The notes beneath the pieces are model-generated. The model did no database searches. It was not told where the DNA came from and saw only the letters and a list, made by a program, of their open reading frames with translations. Below, in pieces: positions 44,901 to 54,251 of a DNA stretch of 64,000 bases (within the stretch, counting starts at the first letter, position 1; each line of letters begins with the position of its first letter). Both the position numbers and the translations under genes were made by a program. Origin of the DNA: Globodera rostochiensis (lineage: Eukaryota > Nematoda > Chromadorea > Rhabditida > Heteroderidae); contig JAEVLN010000001.1 in the NCBI GenBank assembly GCA_018350325.1, positions 5,485,254 through 5,549,253 of the forward strand. Direction: 5' to 3'.

Positions 44901-45707
44901 GAGTCCCCCTAAATTTATCTAACATTATAAAAAGCATGCAACATTTTACAAATTGAGAAATGGCTGAGAGGTCAGCATTTCAAGGAACGTGCGCAGGGAA
45001 CGGTCTGACTGCTCATCGGGTCGTTTGGACAGAGAGGGGAGAATGTCGTTCAAATCAAGCTCATGTTTTTCCGTCTGGCAGGCCTTGATTTCGACCTTGA
45101 CCGGAGACCCGCGGAGAAAATCGCGACAGATTTCTGACACTTGCTCAGGATTGACTTCCAGTACCTAAAACAGAAATTTAAATGTTATATTATATACATC
45201 AAGACAAACCATTGGAGAAATCAGCTTGTTCGTGAACAAGTTCTTGCGATTGTCATAAACGAATTCTGCCTAAAAACAAAAATTAAAATGTAATTCTCAA
45301 ATTCAAACAAATAACATACTCCAGCCCCAAATCCCTTCGTTGAAGTATGGATGTGTTTGATAAGATCAAAACAAACGCTTCGAAGCAACCCATTCTTCCC
45401 GTCATCGCCGGCCCCCGATGTGAGACTCTTATTTCTGTTGAGCTGCGTCAACTCCACGTCGTAACGGAACACAAAAGCACCACCATATGAAGGCGGTCTG
45501 ATCTCAAAGCTAAAAGGATGTGAAGTGCAAAACAAGACAATTGTTATACTTACACATAAATGCTTGCAAAGCCATCAACGTATCTGTTCAATGTAGCCGG
45601 CGGCGGGATGTTCTTAAAAAGAATTGAACTCAAATTTGTTGAGTATGAGTATTTCAAATTACCGCTGCTTGCTTAATTTTCCGAATCTCTTCGGCAATAC
45701 TTCCCAT
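41946..45707 (-). CDS. WAGO-type Argonaute lacking the catalytic histidine
   Basis: Small-RNA-guided Argonaute of the worm-specific (secondary, WAGO-like) group, probably cytoplasmic or nuclear, acting with 22G-type RNAs. The first exon starts MGSIAEEIRKIKQAA and is followed by IPPPATLNRYVDGFASIY. The PAZ/L1-L2 region spans 45.1-43.6 kb over many short exons. The PIWI domain carries VLVIGIDTSRP (first Asp, near 43140) and IFIIRDGVSEGMV (second Asp, near 42730). The C-terminal segment that normally holds the third catalytic residue reads ALPTPVRQAGELAKRGRANY (near 42110): Ala-Gly replaces the usual Ala-His. That loss, plus the AKRGxxNY ending, is typical of nematode WAGOs and argues against slicer activity. 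About 18-19 exons; individual boundaries in the middle are approximate. Confidence 0.88.
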
Positions 45708-46416
45708 TTTAGTTGGTTGTTTGTTCACAAATCAGTTTTCAATATACGCTAAAACAACCAGACCTTTAAACCAAGTTAAAAATTAGAACATAAGAAAAGA
45801 CTAATTTCCTTATCTTCTAGAAAGTATGTGCATGTCTTTTTCAGCCATGAGTGGGAGCGGGTCGCCAAAACATTTTAATGTATAACAAAAGTAACAAATC
45901 AAATTTGCATACATAGGTAGATATTTTTATTAAACATGTTGGCTTGTTCTAAATTTATTTACCTTCAACATTTAATGAGCGTTAGAATCAAACGGCCATT
46001 TTGTTTCTGAATTCTGTGCAAAAAACCAGGAAGACCTATCGATCTACACATAAAAAATATTCCACACAGTACATATATACGAAGTGCGGCCAACTCGACG
46101 ATTTCGGTAGCTTCTTTTATGACAGAACGCCAAAGATTTATTATTGCCAACAATTAGTTCAAACATTAATTCACCTTTTTTTTTCTTTTTGCCGTCAATG
46201 CCGGTGAATGAAGCGGCATTTTGAAAGAACAATCTTTTTACATATTTGGCCTTGAAAATAAGAAGGCGATTATCGACCGAAGAGAGTGGGAGGGAAAAAT
46301 TGGACGTTTTGGGGGCTTTTCTTTATCATTCAATCGTCATTAGAAACTCATTAATCATTCGTTGTTAATGAATGAATGCCATTGTTGTAATGGAATCATT
46401 TTCGGCATTCTCTCAA
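45708..46416. other. Spacer upstream of Argonaute
   Basis: AT-rich DNA with no protein family recognised. It contains the presumed Argonaute promoter near 45710-45900 and the 3' flank of the next minus-strand gene. Short frames around 46000-46230 are not supported. Confidence 0.45.
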
Positions 46417-47821
46417 TCATCGAAGGTCGTTATTGTCGTCGTCCCATTCTTCCCGGCTTTCCTCCCACGCGCCGTCCGTCCATTCGTGCGCTCTTCGCAC
46501 TGGCCACGGATTTCCGCGTCGGCCCCACCACCGCCGTTTTGTGCCGCTGTTCTTGCGCCCCTTTTGCTGCTGAACGCCGCCTCCTCTTCTCCGTATCGTC
46601 GTCGTCATTGTCGTCCAATGCGGGCGTTTAATTCGTCCGGCCATTGGGAAATTCCTCGTTGCTGTCCTCGGCATGGACACAAACGAAGTGCCACCGGAGT
46701 TTGGGTAGCAAAGATCCTTTAATTGTGTGGGGGGGGGGGGGGGGTTTATTGTTTCTCGCTTTATTCCCCCCCCCCCCCCACTCACTCCTTCGCCGCACGC
46801 GAAGCCTTCCGGACATTCGCCATTCACACACGGTCCAATGGCACCACTTCAAATTTGGGTTTACAGTAAACTTTCTTGAAAACCACCACCATACCCGTTG
46901 GTGCCAACGGCACAACAAAAGTCGTTTGAATTGCACACATAGCCAACCGGGCACAATCCGTTCACGCAGCGTCCTTCAATTGCAAGGGGAAAGAAGGGTG
47001 ATTTGGTTGGTATTCAATTTGACTTCAGCAACCCCCCAAGGGTTAAGAACATTTTAAATGTTTTGTAATTTGTAAGAGACTGACTCCCTGCTAAGCCATG
47101 TACACTTTCCCCCGTTATTCCCTCAAAAAGGAATTTGGGTTGGGGGTTCCCGAAATCGAATTGCCCTTACAATAAATCTTGACTCTCGACCCTCCGGTCT
47201 TTGAGGCCGGGATCGGCTCGGAATAATCGGAATGTTTCAATTTGGAGGCGGCGGCGGCACTTTTACCTATGGACTTTCCCACCGGACATCGACAGCAGTA
47301 TTTTCCGCGCTGACAAAAGTATCCCTGGCCGCAAAGTCCGTTGAGACATGCGGCGACAGCTTCCTCCCCGTCACATGCCGCTCAAATATTTAAACGATGA
47401 ATTTTGGGCAGTCATTCTTTGGCCTTTTTAAAAGGATAAACTGGAACTTCTGCCCCCCCTTTTGAAGAAGCTTATTTTCTTGTGCTTTTGTTATACTTTT
47501 TAGGTCGGGTTGAGGTCTCGAAATGATGACGGGCCGACAACAACAGCGTACCATCGGCATGGCTTGGGGCTGAATGCATTGGTAAGCTTGGCAATGAATT
47601 GGAGTGCAGGGGAAGCAGCCCGGCGGGCATTGTTGTTGAATTGGGGAATAGTTCCATTGGCGTTTGGGACGGTTGAAGATGGACTCGGCGAATGGGGGCG
47701 GAATTGAGGAGTCTGGATGGGAGTTGGAGCAGTTCGGGAATGAGGAGGAATAGGAGTGGACGACGTGTTGGAGCAGGGACAGGAAGAAAAGAATATAAAT
47801 ACGGAAATGCCCGAAGGCCAT
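46417..47821 (-). CDS. Secreted cysteine-rich repeat protein with KRQW propeptide site (paralogue 1)
   Basis: Function unknown; predicted secreted or cuticle/extracellular. Exon 1 (47821-47497) starts MAFGHFRIYILFFLSLLQ, a clear signal peptide. A pro-segment ends at PKRQW, a dibasic cleavage site. The mature part has CPPGCFPCTPIHCQAYQC and a CCC triplet. Exon 2 (47380-47267) reads ACDGEEAVAACLNGLCGQGY and CCRCPVGKSIG. The next exons give GRCVNGLCPVGYVCNSNDFC and GPCVNGECPEGFACGEG. The last exon starts DLCYPNSGG and has a basic tail ending DDDNNDLR. Repeats follow C-V-N-G-x-C-P-x-G-[YF]-x-C, resembling EB/lustrin-type cysteine modules of nematode secreted proteins. Phases at all four junctions agree. 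The last intron is flanked by opposed G14 and C14 runs. It is paralogous to the next gene. Confidence 0.75.
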
Positions 47822-48847
47822 TTTGGGGTAGTCTAACGTGATTGGAGAGCTGCAGAAGGGGCGAATAGGAACTGTTTGGAAGTCGAAGAGTTGAGGACGG
47901 ACGGAAGAAAGGACGGAAGGAAGTAAGGACGAACTCCGTACGAAGCAGGAGACGATCGAAGAGGGAAGTGGGCGGCTGCAGATGCGATGACCGGCGGGAG
48001 GGACCTCAGCGAGTGATTAGCCGGCCATTATCGAGTGGAGTCATCGCCGATTAGCCGCCCGCAGCAGTGGCCATTGTCTCCGAAGCAAACAAAATGGGGG
48101 GGGGGCGGAATCCTGGCAAGAGCCGTGCTCCAAGTGCCCTGCCTCTCCTCTCTCTCCTGAAACTGACCCCAGCGATGATCCCCCCCCCCCCCCCCGATGG
48201 GTAAAGGGGGGGGGGGGGGTGGAGTCCCCCCAATCGCCACTCTCAGCCTCCCTCCCTCCCTCCCCGCTCAAAGCCTTTTTCTGTCCTCGAGAGTTCTTAA
48301 TCTGTTCTGGAATCCTTCACCGCCGTTCCAATCGGCTTTGATTTGCTGTTAGTTGCCATTTCGATAGTATTCGGATGGGATTCAGTGACTCATCCACCCG
48401 CTGAGGGGGGAATCTTCTCGTCTATAACACACAGAAAAGGTTCGGTGTCCATCTTGGACGCTTGAGACTTTCTTCCCGTTGACAGAGTCCGCGTTGGGTT
48501 TTGGCAGTAATAGTCAAAATGTATGCATATTTTGGTATTTGAAAGAGGTTGATGAACGAATGAATGAAAATAATAAAAAATAAACGAAAAAAAACATTGG
48601 TGAGATAAGATGTATATTTACACGAAGAAGTTGAGTGTGGACGGCGGGGAGTGGCGGGGGACGGCTAACAGAGAAAAGTTATGGGAAAGTGTCGGGGACG
48701 GACGGACGGATGGCCAACAAATTGTGGACGGAAAGTGCAAATTTGCCGGAATTGTACAAGAACGGACGAAATGCTAACAATAAGAACACCGTCTGAAGTG
48801 CTGCGCGACTCCAACCGCGCCCCGCGGCGTCTTCTCTTTTCGTCTTT
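47822..48847. other. Intergenic spacer between the two cysteine-rich genes
   Basis: The promoter side of paralogue 1 is purine-rich (47860-47990). A C17/G15 pair of homopolymers lies at 48181-48196 and 48206-48221, then AT-rich DNA. No gene recognised. Confidence 0.5.
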
Positions 48848-51237
48848 TCAGCCGCCGAGGACGTTCCCGCCATTGCCCGTCACCGGATAACACAAATTGC
48901 CCGCACCGCACGCGTAGCCCGAGGGACATTGCTGTGCGAGAAATGAACGTGAAAAATGCCAAGATTGGAAGAATCATATGAAAATGCCAAGATTAGAAGA
49001 ATCATATGAAAATTCCAAGATTGGAAGAATCATATGAAAATGCCAAGATTAGAAGAATCATATGAAAATTCCAATATTGGAAGAATCATATGAAAATTCC
49101 AATATTGAAAGAATCATATGAAAATGCCAAGATTGAAAGAATCATATGAAAATGCCAAGATTGGAAGAATCATATGAAAATGCCAAGATTGAAAGAATCA
49201 TATGAAAATGCCAAGATTGGAAGAATCATATGAAAATGCCAAGATTGGAAGAATCATATGAAAATGCCAAGATTGAAAGAATCATATGAAAATGCCAAGA
49301 TTGGAAGGATCATATCGTTTTTTCCTCCTCACACCGGTTCAGTGAATAAAAAGCAATCCCGGAATTCTCGGGAAAGGCTTTCACCCCGAATTTGTCCATT
49401 TTATGGCGGCTTTTTGACTTACTCCGTTGACGCATGGACCGAGCACAGAGCCGGAGCCGAGGGAACAGCAAAAGTTGTTTGTGTTGCAGGCATAGCCAGG
49501 AGGGCAAAGGTTATTTACGCAAGGACCTGTGATTTTGGATGATGAAAGAAAGAGTGCTGATTTGTAAGCATTTGAGATGTCGGGAAAGCATTCCGATCAG
49601 GTCAAATCATGCTCTTTGTGGTAGAGAGAGAAACAAACCGGGAGATGTGCCGGACTGACAGCGGCAACAAAAATTGCGTGAGTTGCAAAAGTACCCCTGG
49701 CCACAAAGGCCATTTAGGCAGGCAGCAACGGCGGGGTCTCCGTCACAGGCGCCTGAAGAAAAGAAAGGAATAATTGTCGTCGCCGGAGGGGGGGGGGATG
49801 TCCCAATGGCCCAACTTCGGGGGAATGTCCAAAATGACCAACTTCGCCGGAGGGGGGGGGGATTGTCCCAATGACTCGCCGGAGGAGGGGGGGGGATTGT
49901 CCCAATGACCAACTTCGCCGGAGGGGGGGATTGTCCCAATGACTCGCGAGGAAGGGGGGGATTGTCCCAATGGCCAACTTTGCCGGAGGGGGGGGGGAAT
50001 GTCCCTGACCAACTTCGCCGGAGGGAGGGGAGATGTCCCAATGGCCAACTTTGCTGGAGGGGTGGGAATGTCCCAATGACCAACTTCGCCGGAGGGAGGG
50101 GGGGATTGTCCCAATGGCCAATTTCCGGAGGGGGGGGGGAGATGTCCCAATGACCAACTTTGCCGGAGGGGGGGGGGGGTGTCCCAATGACCAACTTCGC
50201 CGGAGGGGGGGGGATTGTCCCAATGGCCCAACTTCGCGGGGGGGGGGATTTTCCCAATGGCCCAACTTCGCCGGAGAGGGGGGGCGGATTGTCCCTGGCC
50301 CAACTTCGCCGGAGGGGGGGGGGATTGTCCCAATGGCCCAACTTCGCCGGGGGGGATTTTCCCAATGGCCCAACTTCGCCGGAGGGGGGGGGATTGTCCC
50401 AATGGCCCAACCGCCGGAGGGGGGGGATTGTCCCAATGGCCCAACTTCGCCGGAGGGGGGGTATCCCAATGGCCCAACTTCGCCGGAGGGGGGGGGGGGA
50501 TTTTCCCAATGGCCCAACTTCGCCGGAGGGGGGGGGATTGTCCCAATGGCCCAACTTCGCCGGAGGGGGGGGATTGTCCCAATGGCCCAACTTCGCCGGA
50601 GGGGGGGGATTGTCCCAATGGCCCAACTTCGCCGGAGGGGGGGGGGGGATTTTCCCAATGACCAACTTGTCAGGTTTGTCTGCGCTGACTGTGCTGGACA
50701 ACAACAGCCGAGCACACACACAGTGGCCAGTTGATAGCGCTGACATTGTGCAGAGTTCATGCCTGCAACAGGCAAATGTGCTCTTTGTCGTCGATTAAGT
50801 CCAAATTATCATTTTACTCCAACAATTGACCGTCTAATATTTTTGATCGACGGTGAACGTCTTGGAGATCATTAGGGATGGATGCGCGAGAGTCTCGAGG
50901 CTCGAAAATTCTCGGGTTTTTTTGGGGGGTCTCTTCTCGGTCTCGAGTCTCGGGGTCATTCTCGAGTCTCGGGTCATTTCTCAAAGTTCTCGAGCATCAC
51001 TAGAGAGCCCTTACACGGGGAAAAGCATCCGTTAGGGCAGCCCCACTGCCTTTTGCTTCTGTGCACCAACAGCTTTTCTGCGTCCGTCCTCCGTTCGTCC
51101 CTGTCACTGCCAAAGCCTTCCAAAGCCAACTCCGACTCCGACACATTCGCATAACTTCCAAAAAGTCCTCCGACGCGTTCGAAAAGAAAAAGCAGAAGAA
51201 TAAGGAGGATTAGCTGGTGATTATTTTGAGTGATCAT
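48848..51237 (-). CDS. Secreted cysteine-rich repeat protein with KRQW propeptide site (paralogue 2)
   Basis: Same architecture as the neighbour. Exon 1 (51237-51015) starts MITQNNHQLILLILLLFLFE (signal peptide). Its pro-segment ends HRSKRQW, followed by GCPNGCFSPC. Exon 2 (50762-50667) reads MNSAQCQRYQLATVCVLGCC. Exon 3 (49752-49639) reads ACDGDPAVAACLNGLCGQGY with NFCCRCQSG. Exon 4 (49526-49423) reads GPCVNNLCPPGYACNTNN and LGPCVNG. Exon 5 (48931-48848) reads QCPSGYACGAGNLCYPVTG and ends NVLGG. All five exons join in frame. Intron positions match paralogue 1, so the pair arose by tandem duplication; one intron of paralogue 1 is absent here, because exon 4 already runs into the next module. 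Two introns hold minisatellites. Function unknown. Confidence 0.78.
48952..49315 (+). repeat. 28-bp minisatellite, 13 units
   Basis: Thirteen uninterrupted units of gaaaatgccaagattggaag plus aatcatat, with substitutions (tgcc/ttcc, aga/ata, gga/gaa/aga) but no length changes. It lies inside the last intron (48932-49422) of the second cysteine-rich gene. Confidence 0.95.
49781..50668 (+). repeat. G-run minisatellite, about 25 units of 33-42 bp
   Basis: Each unit is approximately caatggcccaacttcgccgg followed by agggggggggattgtcc. The G run varies from 5 to about 14. The G-rich strand is the plus strand, that is, the template strand of the host gene. It fills nearly all of the 914-nt intron 49753-50666 of the second cysteine-rich gene, and its last bases reach the exon-2 edge. 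All six frames are largely open across it, which is a composition artefact. Confidence 0.95.
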
Positions 51238-52081
51238 TTTAATGTCCGGAAGAGTTTTCTGTTGCTTCAGGGAACGGCGGGAAGAGAGAGAGACGAGCGC
51301 GAAGATTGCTGAATGGATCGAAGAATTGTTCTGCTGGCTGTTGGGGAGGTAAAGGAATGAATGGGCGGGGGGGGGGGAGGGGGGAGATCGGATAGGGTGG
51401 GAGTTGGGGGGGGGGATGGACAGGACCCCCCAGGGAAGGGACTGGCCAAATCGTTAGGGGGAGAAGTTCTGGCCGAGTCCGCAAGCTGTGCATGAGTCTG
51501 GAGGAGAACATTCTTGGTTGAGCGAAGTTGGAAGAGCGAGTGGACGCAAATCGCAAACATCGCTGGAGGGGGGGGGTAGGATTTCGGGGGGAAAATTTTG
51601 ATCGATTCCGACAAAGAATTGGCGAGAGGAAAGCAGTGACCAATCGGCGGACGGGATGTGTTCAAAAAGTCCGAGGCCGCTGGAGGTGTACACTGTACAC
51701 GTAGGGGACGGAGGGGGCGGGCGGGTGACGGATGACCCCAAAAAATGCGATTGTTTGACCAATCCAATCGGACCGATGAATGGCCAAAGGCGAAGATGAT
51801 GAAGACAATCGTCGGGGGGGGAGGCAAATGCACAAACAATGGGAGACGGGGAACAGCCAAAGACCACGACGACAACTCGCAGTCCCAGCCAATCCGAACT
51901 CGGATTTACAGACAAAGGCCACAAGTTATTCGCCAATCATTTAACGTTTATTATTTATACGTTTTTTTATTACTAAAGATATACACAATATTTGTCATAG
52001 TGGTTTCTGTCTTGCACATTTAAAATGATTTTTTTTTTAAAATTAAGTACACTAATTTCAAACGAAAGCAATTCCACCGCC
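51238..52081. other. Upstream region of the second cysteine-rich gene
   Basis: G-run-rich DNA (51367-51385, 51407-51415, 51568-51576). Minus-strand frames are Pro-rich; one ends at a stop overlapping the ATG region of the downstream gene and could be 5' UTR. The right 130 bp is AT-rich 3' flank of LACTB2. No supported gene. Confidence 0.45.
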
Positions 52082-53618
52082 TCATCGACTTTGCTCTCCC
52101 CTGTCTCCGGCCAATTTGTACATCCCGAAGCCGAAGCCTACGTCAACAACGGCCCCGTCCATGACCAATTTGGTCAAATGGTGCTGCATGTTCTGCAACG
52201 CGCCAATCTTTCGACCGGACAAAACATGCTAAACCATCAAATACATAAATGAAAGAGTTACCAAACAAGTACCGGATAGAGCATGGAAGTGATTCTCATT
52301 GCAGTGACGGGCTGTTCTGTCCGAATTACTTCCAGAACATCGCGCTCCCTCTGAAGTCGATGCCGAATATACTCCTGGACCCTCTCTTGGGGATTCTCAA
52401 TGACTGGCCCATGGCCTAAAAGAATTGAACTAATTAATTACATTTACAACAAAACAGTTGTGGATGTCCAATTGTACGCATGGCGTTCCCATTTCGCACA
52501 ATGCGTTTTACGAAGACACCAAACACTTTTGGAACAAAAAGTGACGCAAATGTCTTCAATGACGTCATCCGCGGTATCGTTGTTCCAATGGGACTTTTTT
52601 GTTTCTAAGATTGAACCCTCCAAATATGCGAACCCTGACTATGAGCTAGGCCGAAATTCAACCAATTTTTGCAGATTAGATCACATCCGGTTCTTTTTTT
52701 GTAAGTTACATTGGTTTTTGCTAAAAACCCCTGGGGAGCTAGATATAACTTTTTAAATAGTGCACTTAATGATGGGAAAACAGAGACAATGGCACTTTCT
52801 AGATCTACTAGTAATTCTTGTAAAATGGTCCCCACCAGGGTAAATCCTGGTCGGACTGAGCTCTAGGAGTTTGGCCAAACTCGTCATGTACTCGGTTAAG
52901 TTCTCAAAAATGGTGGTGCCTTCGCCCAACACGCAATCGCCGCTAAACAGGGCCTTTTCCTCCTCCAACCAGAGAGAAATGTGGTCGGAAGTGTGTCCGG
53001 GTGTATAAACAACTCTGAAGACAATTCGAACAAAATCACTGAGAGAAAGAATTACGGTTTAAAATACTTCAAAGTCGCCCCTTCCACGCTGATTTGGTGT
53101 CCGTCCTCAATGAATTGGAAAGTGTTGGCGGCTGAGTCGGGCTTCCCATCGCGCCGACGGCATTTTAATAAGAGAATCGGCTTAAAACTTTAAAATCCTG
53201 AATTAACTATAAAACATTCAATCCCCACCTCTTTGCTAACAAATCGCCGAAGAATTTCTGAAATTCCGCCTATGTGGTCCCGATGCCAATGCGTGGCAAT
53301 GATGGCAACAATGTGCTGGTCGTTGCCCAAGGCGCTCCTCAAATTGTCCAAATAGTCGGGAACATTCGCTTCACCCGCGTCTATCAAAATCTTCCTAAAT
53401 TGTTGCCGACGTCAAAACATCCTTTTGACGCCATAAACTTCTTTCCCATTCCAAGCAGATAAGTGTTTGTTCCTTGAAGTGTGAAAGGGCCAGGGTTTTT
53501 ACCTACAAATATATTTTAGCGAGTAAAGCAATTCAAAACTCCATAAAATACCAAGTACTCTAATCACTCGCGGGGAAAGTTGTACAATATCCTCAATTGG
53601 AGTTAAATTGAGAAGCAT
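52082..53618 (-). CDS. lactb2: LACTB2-like metallo-beta-lactamase-fold endoribonuclease
   Basis: Homologue of LACTB2, a mitochondrial single-strand-specific endoribonuclease. The chosen start gives [20 protein letters not shown]; an alternative Met lies upstream at 53720. Exon 2 reads [20 protein letters not shown]. Exon 3 reads [18 protein letters not shown], with the metal motif [11 protein letters not shown] (HxHxDH). Next come [17 protein letters not shown] and VEGATL, then [20 protein letters not shown] and [15 protein letters not shown] with further metal ligands. Near 52418 [19 protein letters not shown] begins, and the last exon carries [16 protein letters not shown], ending GEQSR. 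All metal-binding residues are present. The intron at about 52419-52838 is noncoding. Divergent from CUL5. Confidence 0.92.
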
Positions 53619-54251
53619 TCCATGCTTAGTTCGAATTCGATCGAATACGTAAGCGAACGCAGCCAAATTTAAGTCGAGAAAATCCTTTGGAAGTGACCAA
53701 AGGCATTTCAGAAAATTCATAAAATCTAAAATTTAAGAATTCATTTAGTAAAATATGACTTTCAAATTTATTTTTTTGAATGGGTGGAATAAAAAAAAAT
53801 ACGTTTTTAATTGGGCTTACTAGGCCAGGGCTCCGTTATGTATTTTTAAAGATTCGTCCTTTATTTGGGGGGTCCGCGTCCTTTATTTTAGGTAGATTTA
53901 TGAAATTTTTTTGAAGAATTTTCGTTTAAATTTTGAATAAATCTTAAACAGATGGCCAAATTTTTTTGAATAAATAAAGACAGATAGCCAAATTAGTTAT
54001 TTCTTCGTATTTTTTAAATGTTCTTGGAAATTGCTTAAAAAATGTCAAAAATGGTCCAATATTTGCTTATTTTTATCTAAATTTCTGAGATTTTAGGTCA
54101 ATTTTCTTAACAAACATTTTTAAAATCTTCACAAAATTAAATTTTTTGAAATTCTAATCTGGGTCCCCCTATTAAACCTCTTCCCTAACCCCATTAATTA
54201 ATTAAAATATGTTTTAGCTTATAAATAGTTACTGCGCCATCCAATCTATCA
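53619..54251. promoter_or_regulatory. AT-rich divergent spacer LACTB2 / CUL5
   Basis: Very AT-rich with short direct repeats (gatggccaaatttttttgaa and a diverged copy near 53950-54000). Both flanking genes start here in opposite directions. No defined promoter motif recognised. Confidence 0.35.

Noticed and set aside
46362..46722. Plus-strand Ser/Arg-rich frames opposite the last exon of cysteine-rich gene 1
   Set aside because: Antisense shadows of the minus-strand exon that carries the conserved LCYP motif.
48952..49315. Regular 28-bp repeats suggesting a CRISPR array
   Set aside because: The units are directly adjacent with no unique spacers and lie in a eukaryotic intron; this is a minisatellite.
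49607..50746. A 379-codon proline/tryptophan-rich frame across the G-run array
   Set aside because: All frames are open through this minisatellite because its units lack stops. The flanking exons are joined cleanly by splicing at 50666 and 49753, so the array is intronic.
51239..51936. Proline-rich minus-strand frames upstream of the second cysteine-rich gene
   Set aside because: Several overlapping frames are open because of G/C runs. No signal peptide or homology; at most 5' UTR.
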